A DNA stretch of 64,000 nucleotides, from the NCBI GenBank assembly GCA_024500155.1, contig CM044877.1, positions 27,161,501 through 27,225,500 on the forward strand. Direction: 5' to 3'. This stretch comes from Chenopodium formosanum (Eukaryota; Streptophyta; Magnoliopsida; Caryophyllales; Amaranthaceae). A program made the translations under genes and the position numbers. A model generated the notes under the pieces. It saw only the letters and a program-made list of their open reading frames with translations. It did no database searches and was not told the DNA's origin. Shown piece after piece: positions 32,826 through 46,985 of the stretch (position 1 is its first letter; every line of letters starts with the position of its first letter).

Positions 32826-34118
32826 AAAAAAAAAAATTACAATAATAAATAGCAAACAATATCTACTATATAAAATAGACATATCAAATATTATAATTTA
32901 GTAAATGGAGATTCAACATTGACTACTATTAATGCTCAATCACCAAATCAAGTTATTATGAACATTTAGTTTTTTTATTTATGATTATGTTGCTTTTCTA
33001 ATGTGAACATTTTATTTTATACTCGTATATACTATCTAGATGTCTACTTTTGAGGGATATGATTTATAGTAGTATTCAAGGAAACATAATAAGTTTATTT
33101 CCTTGTTAACAAAATCATAGTAAAATTGTAGACGACAAAAATTGAAGTATTGGATATAAAATTATACAATACAATTCCACACATAATATCAAACACAATA
33201 AATTTCTTGATCCAAATTTAAAAACTTCAAGCTCTTCTTATTGGTCATGTTGCTTGCATCCCTTTTTGGTTTCATTTTTTTGTCATCTTCTTTTTTCTCT
33301 TGCTAGTGTGTGGTCTAACTCACTTTATCGACGACCCCTTTTCTTTTTTTACCTTATATACAATATATATAAAAATATAAAATATTGGATTTGAACAAGA
33401 GTTAGTGTTGAAATGAACCAATTTTATATGAAAACAAACATGAATGAGACTATTGACATATACAATCGAAATAATTCTATATGGATGGAGATGAACATTT
33501 ATTAATATATAAATGAACATATCTTAGTTTGAAAATGATCATGAAAAATAATAAATTACATAAAACTATCTCATAAAGAACATTAACTATACATATCTCA
33601 AAATGAACATTAACTTGTCTCAAAGTGAACCTATAATTATCTCAAAATAAGCATCAAATTTATACAATTTATATATTGAATTGAGGAATTATGAAAATAT
33701 ATTCATAATGTTCATATCGAAAAAGTGGTTTTTAATGATTTTAGTTAATCTGTAAATTATATAATCAACTAATGAACATATGTTTCATATATAACGTTTT
33801 TTCAATGTGAGCACATATGATTTATTAGAAGTATTACAGTTGCTAATGTGATCTAAAAATTAATCACAAAACAACAAAAATATAACATAGAAAATTAGAT
33901 CAAATGATTACATCAGCAAAAAAAACACAGCAAATTCAATCAAATAATTCTATCTTTTTTTTTTTTTTTGGTTAAATCAAATAATTCTATCACAAAGTAG
34001 TAAATTATGAAAAATGTAAATTATTATAATTTGATTGGAAATTAACTTTAGAATAAGAGATAGTAACTTAAATTATTTTGCTACAATCAAAAATAAGATT
34101 GAGAAAAATAAGACTTAC
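32826..34118. other. AT-rich flanking DNA, no gene recognised
   Basis: No convincing coding frame. It contains TACTATATAAAATAGACATA (32864-32883), the inverse of the A2 LTR start, and repeated TCTCAAAATGAACATTAACT-like phrases (33590-33660). Confidence 0.5.
33955..33974 (-). mobile_element. Poly(A) retroposition scar with 17-bp target duplication
   Basis: Fifteen T plus GGTTA are flanked by exact 17-bp copies of AATCAAATAATTCTATC (33938-33954 and 33975-33991). This is the hallmark of LINE-type target-primed insertion of an extremely 5'-truncated poly(A) transcript on the minus strand. Confidence 0.7.
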
Positions 34119-34301
34119 ATTAATTTGCTGCAATTACCTCCCATTGATACGTCTTGAACTGATCGAAAAAATCGTCAGTAACAAAAATGATCAAAATCAA
34201 AGAGTATTTTGTTTTTTCCTAATATGAATTTAGCTTGGAAGAGAAGAAATTATATAGAGAGAAAATAAGATTCTGATTGTAAATGTTTTTGTTTTTTTAT
34301 A
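34119..34301 (-). promoter_or_regulatory. Possible minus-strand promoter, leader and short first exon
   Basis: On the minus strand CTCTATATAATTTC (about 34247-34260) could be a TATA box. An ATG at 34144 starts MGGNCSKL before a GTAAGTC donor at 34118. An MGGxCS start is N-myristoylation-like. It may be a host gene start, or the promoter region of the reversed T-related LTR whose other part is at 58431-58879. No downstream exon was identified. Confidence 0.25.
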
Positions 34302-34615
34302 GGAAAAATGGAAACTAAAAATCCAACCTTTTCGTGGTCTGACAAAAAAAATCCAACCTTTAACTAATCCAACAAAAATCCAACCTTTGCACCCCTGCTT
34401 CTCCTAAAGATCCATGACCTATTAAAACAGGTTAACTTGAAAATTTTCCGATTTCTTCCCTCCATATTTATGACCGTTGCAGGAGGGGAGTTAATTTGGT
34501 CATTAATACACCTCTGTTCTTCTCCCTTCCCATCTGTTTAAAAGCTCTGCCCCCTCTTTCATTTTTTTCTCATTCTTTCTTCTTTTCCAAGCCTGAATCT
34601 TTTAAACAAACAAAA

Positions 34616-35201
34616 ATGGCAAGTCGTCTTTCTGTTGGGTCTGGTTCCTCTAGGTCTAGGTCTAGGGGAAACTCTTCCCCTGCAAAAATTGTGTGCTACC
34701 ACAACGAGTTTGCGCCGTTGAGGATTGTTAGCTATGACGGTCCAACGAAGGGGAAAAGGATTTATGGGTGTTCCCACTGGCCGGTAAGTGTGTTGTTTTA
34801 ATTAGTTTAAATTTTTGTTGAGATTTTTTATTTCAATTGCATGTTGAATTTGGGGTTTTAATTTGTTTAATTTGTAGGAGCAGAAAACTTGTGGGTTCTT
34901 CAAATGGGCTGATGAGGTTGATGACGTTCGTGATCTACAACAAATTGTTATTGAGAAGGAGGAAACTATCTCAGATCTTGAGCATCAAGTGGATATGCTG
35001 AAGCAAGAAATGGAAGTGATGAGGGACAAAGTGAAGAAGCTAAAGGCCAAAAAGGAGAAGCTTTTCGAGGAGGTTGAAAAGATGGGTATTGCTACTACTG
35101 AGACCATGTTCGAGCTGAAGGAGAATAACAATGACAAGAGGCTCATGCTGACCTTGGTGTTTTCTTGGGCATTTTTCACTTTAGTGCTCATGTGGAAGTA
35201 A
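34616..35201 (+). CDS. GRF-type zinc-finger, coiled-coil, single-TM protein in the MULE
   Basis: Two exons, 34616-34783 and 34878-35201, with a 94-nt intron (CCG|GTAAGT to TTGTAG|GAG), give 163 residues. After a Ser/Arg-rich N-terminus comes a GRF-like zinc finger: Cys27, His29, KGKRIYGC (Cys52), then KTCGFFKWADE (Cys61). Residues about 72-130 are a Lys/Glu-rich coiled coil and 143-161 a hydrophobic segment (LTLVFSWAFFTLVLMW), probably a membrane anchor. GRF fingers bind single-stranded nucleic acid in other proteins. The role here is unknown. It is transcribed towards the transposase gene from inside the opposite terminal repeat and its frame is intact, in contrast to the transposase. Confidence 0.75.
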
Positions 35202-35934
35202 TTGATGATGATGTTGCTATATTTTGGGGGTGGTGGGTCTGTAGTGGCTTTTTTTTGGGTATGCTTAAGTAGGAACAGGTGGATTTTGGGGTGGTGGGTC
35301 TTTTTTTAGGGTTGTTGAAGTAGTAGTAGTTTGTTCTGTTTTAGGGATGTCTGTTGGAGGAGTAACAGACAATGAATTGGGAGAAAAAAAATTCTTTCTG
35401 TTTAAGTTTGGTCAGATGTGGACCAATTTGGAAAAAAAAAATCCTTGTACATTTTGGCAACTGATTTCAATGATATGAATATATGATGTTGCTTTATATG
35501 ATTTGTGTGTGTTTTGTGAGTGCTTAAGTTAGTGATAACAAAATGGTTAACAAAATTGAATCAGAATTTGGAAAAAAAAGTTGAATCAGAATTTTCAAAG
35601 AAAAGCAAAGGTTAACAGTAGCAAATTGAATGCTCATAACCATAAAAGTTCAAAAGTGGCAAACAAATCCATACAAATACCAAACTTAAATGAAAACAAA
35701 TGTCTAATGCATAACAAAATGGTTCCAACATATATTACAAATGATCATTCTTCACTAGAGACCTAAGTTAACTAAATTAAGCTAAGAAGTGGAGCCTTGG
35801 CTGAAGCTGTATTGGAAGCTTGTGGTTGTAGCACTGCTTTTGCCTGCACCTCCATGAATCTGTATGTAAAAGTCAATAAATAGGGTTAAATTAAACAGAG
35901 GAGAAACAACAACCATGCATTGTAATTACTAAGT
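35202..35934. other. Space between the convergent MULE genes
   Basis: T-rich 3' UTR-like sequence of the GRF gene followed by A-rich DNA; no gene seen. It probably holds the 3' ends of both transcripts. Confidence 0.5.
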
Positions 35935-38900
35935 TTAAGTGAAATCCCTTACATAGGAGTTTCCATCTTGTGACACAAACACTCCAAAGCCTTCAGGTAT
36001 CCTAGCAGCCCCCCTTCCTCTTCCTCTTCCCCTTCCTCTTCCCCTCCCTCTTCCCCTGACACTCTCATTCCCTGCAGTGGTATCCAGTGTCCTGCTACCA
36101 TCCTTTGTGGGCCTTCCCCTTCCCCTAAGTGGTGCACTGGTGCCTCCTCCCCTACTGCCTCCTCCCCTACAGCCTCCTCCCCTACTGCTGCCTCCCCTAC
36201 TGATCACCCTGCCACCTTTTCCAATTCTTGAAGGTTCTGCAGTTGCAGTAACATGTGAAGGTGGTGGTGGATGACATGGTTGGGCAGACTGTTCTGCAGG
36301 TTCTTTCCTAGGCCTCCCCCTTGGTCTTTTTGCAGGTGGTGGTTGTGGTAATGAAGTCCCTTTATGAGGGCAACCTCTTTTGTTATGCCCTTTTGAATGA
36401 TATACAGTACATGTCATCTCCATACCATGCCTTGTAAGCTTTCCAGGCTTCTTAGGGTCTTCAAAAGGATCTTTCCTCCTACTCTTTCTTGGCCTACCTG
36501 GGCCAATCTTGATAGGAGGTGGGTCCAACACCAATTCTGATAAAGGCCAATGCCTTTCACCCTCTAATGGTGGGATTGAGTTCTCATAGGCTCTCAAATA
36601 AGTAGCCTTCTTGTAGCTGTCATCCACAAAATCTTTAGCAATCTTCCTTTTGAAGAATATGGCTGCCACAGCATGACAGCAAGGCACCCCACACATATCC
36701 CACTTTCTGCAGGTGCAGGTCCTATGTTGTAAGTCAACTGAGCAAGTGTCCAGTTGGTAACTTACTTGGAACACTGTCTGTGAGGATGGAAGCACTTCAC
36801 AAAATGCAGCTTCCTCCTTTTCCCTCTCCATTTTTTTCTAAACTCTGGGGCATAGTTTAGTCTTCCACTTGGACATCTCCTCCTTCTTCACAACTAGCCT
36901 CCTCATTAATGCCCCCCTTATATCCTCCAACATGTACAACAGATGCTTAGCTCTAGCTTCAATAATGTAACCATTAAAAGTCTCTGTCATATTGCTTGTG
37001 ATGACATCTGATTTCACCTCAGTCTTCATAAATGCTCTACAGAACAACTTTGGGTTGTAACTCTTGAATGCTTCTGCTGCAAGTGGGTCTGCAGTAGCCA
37101 ACTTGGCTATGTTATCATTGTAGTCTGCTTCATTATAAGATTTGGCACAGCTCCAGAACAGAAGTTTCATGTCATCACCCTTGAACTTCTTATGCCAATG
37201 AGCAAAAATGTGCCTTGCACAATGTCTATGCTCTGCATTTGGGAGCACTTCTGACACTCCAGACAAGATGGACTGACACAGATAAACCAAAGCATACAGT
37301 TATTAAGTCATATAACACATCTCAAAACAATTTAATTGAGGTGTTAAAACTAGAAGAAAGAGGACACAGTTGTTACCTGATGCTCATCTGAAACAATGAC
37401 AGTCCCAGCTCCATCCCCAAGATCAAGACTCTTCTTCAAGTTCTCCAAAAACCACTTCCATGACAGATTGTTCTCACCCTCTACAACAGCCCAAGCAATG
37501 GGATACATTTGATCATTCCCATCTCTCCCAACTGCTGACATTAACTGCCCACCCAAGAATGTCTTCAAGAAACATGCATCAATGCATATGACTTTCCTAC
37601 ACCCTTCTTTCCAACCCTTTTGCACTCCCTCTAAACAAACATACAGCCTTTGAAACATTTTAGGTGGTTTCTTCTTCTCCATGTAACTAACTAAGTCCAA
37701 ATGTGTGTTTGGACTAACCTTCTTCAATGCCTCTAAATACCTCCCCACTTTATTGTAATGTTCCCTCATAGAACCATGCAGCTTTCTATGGGCATGGTAC
37801 TTGACTTTGTAAGCAAAATCTTTCTTAATTATAACCCTATAAGCCCTCCTTACTGTCTCTATTATTTCCTTAGCAGGCCAATGTGGTCTTGCTTTGAACA
37901 CATCAAGAAGCTGCTCAGCCAACCAAGTACACTTCAGTTGCTTGTTTTTCTCCATATTCCTTAAGCAACTATGATCCCCCATAACTGATTTCAGCACAAA
38001 TGAACCCTTCCCAGAATCCCAAGAAGCATGCAATCTAAATGGACACCCTGCTGAACACCTCACAAGAATTCCCTGCTGCTTAGGCCTATTTCCTGACACA
38101 ATGCTTAAGTTTCTACCCTGAAACACAGCATACTTAGCTACAGCCTCCTTAAATGCTACTCTAGTTCCAAACCTTTGTCCAACCTTCCACTGGAATGCTT
38201 TGAAGTCTGTATCAGCCCCTACCAATAACCCCCTTCTTTTTCTTCTTTCCTCAATTGTATCCTCATCCTCACTACCTACAGGTGTATGAATTTCATCATC
38301 TGACTCCTCATACTCAGAAACAAATCCCCCCTCAGCAGTTCTTTCAACTAAGCTACCCCCTTCTTGTTGTGCAGAAAGATTTCCCCTACCAGCTTCTTGC
38401 TGAAGTTTATGTGCTAATTCAATCACACTCTCATTGAAACCCCTAACTCTCTTCCTGGCTTCCTGTTGCTCATCATCACTGCTGTCTATATCAAACACAT
38501 CAGGATCTTTTAACAGCTCTAGGTCATTGGTCTCTCCATCATCCTGACCAGATCCAAAGTTTGCTTCATATATTTCATAATCCCCCAGCCAATCCTCTTC
38601 TTCACAATCAACTAATTTCTCCTTATTCAAATAGTCTTCTTCACACTCCTCTTCATAATCAGTATCCCATTGATGCTCATCATCCACTACAAAGTCCTTA
38701 TCACCCTCATCATCTCCCTCTTCATCACCTGATTCAACCACCCCCCACAACAAGGTATCTAATGGGATAGGACTGTTTGGTCTGTTATCCTCCCACTCAT
38801 AATCATCAGGAACAGCAGACCTGACAAAATTGGATGGAGATGCAGATTTGGTTTTTGGCTGAAATTGGGGATCTGGTTCTTCAATAGGGTTTTCTGGTGG

Positions 38901-39499
38901 ATGGGAAGTGATTGGGGTTGATACACAGGGGACAAGATTATCTTTTTGAGTTGGGTGTACTTCAATGTTGACTATGGGAGTGGGGACCAGCTTAGTTGCT
39001 GCTTCAATTTCAAACTAGGGGAAGGAATCTTATCTCCTACATCAACTAGTTCTTGGGTCAGTGTACTACCTCTCTTAGGAATCATTTTTTTGGGCTTACT
39101 GGGCTTACCAGGCTTCCATCCATGGGTATATATGGGCTGGCTTACTTCATTGGATCCACTTTGGGATTGGACTATAAAATCAGGCTCAACATCATCATGC
39201 AAAACATACAAATCTACTTGCCTACTGTAAGCAATCACATCAGCCATTGTTTTGAACTGAGTATCACTACACAAATTCCTCAACCCTTCCCCAAATTCAA
39301 GTCCAGGCAACAAATAATACAGTATGTAATTATCTCCATAATCACCACATTTAGCAATTCGTTCTTCCATATAAGACCAGCACAACTCTTCATTTCCAAT
39401 GTTAAAGGTTCTATATTGCCCTCCCAAATATACCCACACACCATTTTTACCCAAATTAAACTTACCCCCATGGTAGATTTTCAGGCATAAATCACCCAT
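35935..39499 (-). pseudogene. mudrA-like MULE transposase with SWIM finger, broken
   Basis: DDE transposase that would cut and rejoin the MULE ends. The start is ATG at 39499 (MGDLCLKIYHGGKF), a PB1-like N-terminal domain typical of plant MURA proteins. The frame changes near 39010-39025 (apparent 1-nt indel) into a long acidic region, then a MuDR DNA-binding domain (GCPFRLHASWDSGKGSF). The catalytic domain follows: VICIDACFLKTFLGG (first Asp), IVSDEHQ (second Asp), an intron at 37376-37273 (CAG|GTAACA to TGTCAG), PNAEHRHCARHI, and NMTETFNGYI (Glu). An in-frame TAG (36838-36840) replaces an expected Gln. A SWIM finger (CTCRKWDMCGVPCCH) and a Gly/Arg-rich tail end at 35935. In the zinc knuckle the second Cys is Tyr (CTVYHSKGHNKRGC). 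Confidence 0.88.
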
Positions 39500-39969
39500 A
39501 ACAACAATTATATTCACTTAAAGGAAGATTAAACTACAATATGAAACTAATCAACCACTTTAATCGTTCCAATTATTCAAAATAGTTCAAATTGCTAAAT
39601 TAGGGTTTCACGATTTACCTTAATCAATGCAAATCGCAAATCCTCAGCCCAATTTCACTTCCTCCTTCAAAGACAAAACCTTTACGACCTTCGAATTACA
39701 AAAACATGGACTTTTTGAAGCTTTTGTAAAGTTTGAAAATGGTGTTCGCTTTTTTCAGGGAAAAACTGTTGAAGAAGAAGATAATTTCGACAGGAGGACT
39801 TAACTTTTTGGGAGGGAAAGAAAAAGGTTTACTTGTTTAACAGGTAGCAAGTATTTTGGATCTGTAGGAGAAGGAGGGGTGCAAAGGTTGGATTTTTGCT
39901 GGATTAGTTAAAGGTTGGATTTTTTTTGTCAGACCACGAAAAGGTTGGATTTTTAGTTTCCATTTTTCC

Positions 39970-40047
39970 TTTTTTAAAAAATTAATTAATTATATATGGC
40001 TTGAGGAGTTGGGGTAGCCAGTAACCCAGTAGGTAGCAGTTTGTTGG
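39970..40047. other. Flank between the MULE and element L
   Basis: Short AT-rich segment ending with the GTTGG duplicated by L. Probably part of the same reversed LTR seen at 58431. Confidence 0.4.
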
Positions 40048-42686
<2,639 letters not shown>

Positions 42687-44972
42687 TTATACCCCCCTTA
42701 AAATAAGTTTCGACCCAAAACTTAGCCAAAAGAAACGAAAATCATTTTTAATTTATTGGTTCATGCACATCCTAACTTGACTCAAGACTCCAACCAAACT
42801 CAAGAAAGACTCGAAATTACTCAAAAATGACTCGAAAATTCAACGCGCGAAACTCTATCGCCCTTATCCCCCCCCCCCCTTAAAAGGAGTTACGCCCCCG
42901 TAACTCGACCAACACCTTAACTCATTAACTATACTCTCAATTTATCAACAATCATCAAGCCAAGTAAGGAAAACCAGAAAGTTTCAAACATTCATCAAAA
43001 ACTCAATCATCTTTTCTCATAAATTCAAATTCCTTAATCGGGTTGTTATAATCCATAACTCATTTTTAAGGTAAATCATTAATAACTCAATGCAATCATT
43101 GATTATTTCATCATTAATAATTCCTCTATATCAATTAACTTTGTCATCCATCCCTGAGAGTAAAATCATTTAAGTAACCATCTAACCAATCATTCCTTTA
43201 ACTAACTTCAATAAATCCCTTCATAAGGTATTATTTCTTCAAAATAAACTTCGATTTAAAACAAATTCCTTTATCTCAAATACATCCTATCACTTGAATT
43301 GACTCAAAATCCTCTAACTTTTGTATTAAGTTTCTTTAAAGATTCAACCATCAACAATTTTGCTTTAATAATCACCACAATACTCTTCCTCACACAATAT
43401 GGATACTTTCCACCTTTAGACACAAACGATCATAAATTAATGCTAATATTCAATTTGTATCTCCCAAAAATAAACACCTTACTCCAACACTTATATAGAA
43501 CTAATTCAACTCATCATTACCACGAATAATATTTATTTCTTTGCTCAACATAAATTATATTCCAAAAATTAATAAAGACTTGATAGCACAAATCCTCCAA
43601 ATATTCATGATAACAATCCAAAATAACTCCTCATTTATCCCATGGTAATCACCAAATCCTTTAATCCCAAAATAACAACTCAACCATATAGACCATATGT
43701 AAAACTCGTATGATCCAAATACTTTCCACCTATCACATAGTTAATTGGAAACTTATTTCCCATTCTTGAAGACATAATTCATTCCAAAATGAATACACCA
43801 TTCTTAAAAATTAAAAGGAATACACCATGAAAACATTAATTCATTCCAAAACATAGAAAAATTGAAATAAGAATCACTTCACTTAAGACATTTATTGAAA
43901 GCATACAAACTAATTCAACCACTTAATAAGAATTCTCATAATCAAAGTCTTTATTGGAAAGATCATAATCTAGATCATCATAGTTTACCTTACCATCACT
44001 CAATCATCTTTAATAAATGGGCTAAGTGTAGTAGGATTTGTAGTTGGGTAAATTGGGTTGTAATCACTGTAATTTGGAGTATGGTTTGAGCTTTGAATTG
44101 GGTTATAAATTGGGCTATAGTGTGGGCTAGCACATCCACAAATTGGCTTAGAATAAATAACATTGGACCTTTGGAGAAGGTGAGTGATACATTAGACTTG
44201 GTAATCTTTATATATGAATATGAACTTTAGGCCTTTACAAAATGTTAAAATTGGCTTTTGGGATTGGACGCCTACATGAGGTAGGAGTCTCGTATCTTGG
44301 AGTAAGAGAAGGAGAAGGATAATTCTTATGCTTTTCAAAATGTGGTATGGATTCATCAATAGAGGAAACAAGCTCTTTGTGAAGTCTTGGATAAACAAAA
44401 GAGTAGTTGGAAGTTCAAGTAATGAAGTTGGTCATATTCTTTCAAGGTTTGGTTTTCCCCAACTTTGGTGGTTCTAAAACTCTCCTCTTAGGTTCATATA
44501 TAGTCATGTTTAAGGTAATACAAATCACTTTTGAATCGAGTCAAGGTTGCTAGCCACTTTCCCCTATGATGGTGCTTCTCATTCTCAAAGAAAGGTTTAT
44601 ACTTTTTAGCTCTTGGTAAACGGGTTAGAAATAATAGAACTAGCCATGGTTGTTGAGTAAACACTTCAAGGTCAAACTTCTCAATAAGAGGTAGAACAAG
44701 GGTGGTTAATTAACATGCATTAATCCCTTCACCTTTCCAGTAATAAATATTAAAGAATCTACTTCTTTACTTCATCCAACATCTATTCAATAAACGCATT
44801 AATGTTATTCCACATTATCTACTCAAAAAAAACTCAATGAATTCCTTGTATATGAAGTAATACGTATAAATCAATAAGTATAACTTAAGATGACTCAACT
44901 ATGAGCATCAAAACACCATAATTTTCAAATCTCCCATCACCTTTCAAATAATAAAAATCAAAGGATTCCTTT
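42687..44972 (-). other. L internal region (3' part) with polypurine tract, no gene
   Basis: TTTTAAGGGGGGTATAA (minus strand, about 42687-42703) abuts the LTR. The rest is AT-rich without recognisable gag or pol motifs on either strand. It ends at the CCTTT target of T2. Confidence 0.7.
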
Positions 44973-46962
44973 TGTAGACACCCATTTGTGTCTCCCCAAA
45001 ACCAAACCCGGTGATGAGTACCTTTCACGTCGAATCATAATCGAATGAAGTGAAAGTGTGGAAAGTCTGGTGTTGCGGATAGTTTTAATTTCTTTTCTCT
45101 TCTCTCTGTTTTTGAAAACTTATTTTAAGACAACAGTCAATCCAGTTTGGTTGGTCCATGATATGGGTCCAATAGTAGTGTAGTTGGATGGGGCTTGACA
45201 AGAGCTTTCCAACGATATATTATAAGCCCAATTCCGATGAATATTGAGGAAGTTATGGCCAATTTACTAAACTGGGCCCGGTTTGAGCCTTATATGCGGC
45301 CCAATGATCTAGGGGAGGGCCTAATAAGATTTATCATTCCTAATGCAATTAGGAATGGTTTTAGTCTTCTAGATTCTTCTAGAAGGTTCTTTTCATTCCT
45401 AATTAAATTAGCATTGATAAATTGACTTTTGTTGACTTTTCAGAGTTTTAATTAGAATCAAAGAGCATTTTTGAGGAAAGATACGATTTTATCCACCTAT
45501 ACGGCAATTTTTTATCTGATTTTAAGAAAACGCGTGAAATTCCATATCATCGCCAAACGCCAGCTGTAGCGCCTGGCACTATGCTTGGCGCCTGGCGCTA
45601 GCATTGGCGCCTGGCGCTAATGTTGGCGCTTGGCGCCAATTGCCAGCGTTGGCGCCAATCCAGTTTTATCAGCGCCAGAACTCTGTTTTGATATTTTATC
45701 TTTTTGGCTGATTTTCTCTATAAATAACGTGCTAAAAACTCCGTTTTCGATAACCAGTTTTCATCAAGAACCAGTTTTCAATAATATTCACCAACTCTCA
45801 TCAAGATTCTCTTGATTACTCTCTCTCTCTCTCTCTCTTTTCTAAACTAGCTTCTCTCAAATATAAAAATTCCGCATTCATTAGATCTAGAAACACCTAG
45901 CCATATTTGAAGTTGCCTTCGCCCTAGACGTGAAAGGTTTAATTTCTGAGGGTTTGGTCCCAAATCTCTCTTTCCATTATTTAATTTAATTGTTTTGTTT
46001 ATTATTTTCCTTGAAGTTACTAACGTGTGTATTTTGTTATTAGAAAGAGGTACGAGGCATCAAAGTAAGTATTTTAATGGTTTTTATTGATGTTATGATA
46101 TAGAGTTCATGCTTAAATTGTTATTATGATATTCCTAGTATCATGTCTAGGGTAACTTTAATTCTAAATATGATTGTTACGATGTCTTCTATGTTCTTCC
46201 TAATATTTATGATTGTTAGTATCATGTTAGGGTTAAATATATGATTTTTATTGCTTAGTGACATGCTAGAGTTTGTTATTAATCTTGTTAGTATCATGCC
46301 TATGATCTTGCTATGCTTTAACATGATTATTATTATGATTAATATGATTGTTATTATGATGATTATTGTTTTGATTATTATTATGATTATTTTAATTATA
46401 ATTTGTTATTATAATTATTTATGATTATTATTATTGTTGCTTGATATTTATTGTTATTGCTTGATCACGCCTTTTATGCATGTTTAAAGGGAATTAGTAC
46501 TTGTAATCATGCTTAATAAGATAATTAATAATCTTATTTAGGGTTAATTTGATTATAATTCAAGTGATCGCCAAAAATAGATTTATTTGTGCATTAAATT
46601 CAACCAACATAGATAAACAGGTTTAGTGTTAATCCTATTGATTGCATGTTAGTCAGAAAGCGCACATGAATACTATCAGAATAAAGTAGAGGCCTATTAT
46701 TAGGGCAAGTTCAATCTCTTTTAGGTTGGATTTGTACCTTCATCCCAGAACCCTTATTTGGTTCAAGACCTTATGGATTTGACAATCTCTTCGATCGTTA
46801 AGGGGTGTAACCTTCACCCTGTGAACGGTTTAAAAGTTCCTAAAAAAAACTTGTTGGCGACTCTTTTGCTATATCTTCTTTCCCTTTGGACGCCACCGTA
46901 CTTTAGTGTATGATCACAGTGGGGTTCAAGCTAGGGGATTAACTCTTGAAATATTCCCTACA
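44973..46962 (+). repeat. T2 5' LTR (1990 bp)
   Basis: TGTAGACACCC to CCCTACA. GCGCC cluster and TATA box inside. Confidence 0.94.
45551..45726 (+). promoter_or_regulatory. T2 5' LTR promoter: GCGCC cluster and TATA box
   Basis: The richest copy of the cluster (45551-45686): repeated GGCGCCTGGCGCTA units, then TATAAATA at 45719-45726 and a CTCTCTCTC leader. Confidence 0.7.
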
Positions 46963-46967
46963 GTTTT

Positions 46968-46985
46968 TGGCGACTCCACTGGGGA
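46968..46985 (+). other. T2 primer binding site
   Basis: TGGCGACTCCACTGGGGA, 5 nt after the LTR end. Confidence 0.8.

Larger units (their letters stand above)
34302..39969 (-). mobile_element. MULE carrying a transposase gene and a GRF zinc-finger gene
   Basis: Terminal inverted repeats of about 115 bp starting GGAAAAATGGAAACT, with about three mismatches. Flanks are TTTTTTATA and TTTTTTAAA, a 9-bp TSD with one difference. The strand given is that of the transposase. Coding capacity was complete originally but the transposase gene is now broken. Confidence 0.93.
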
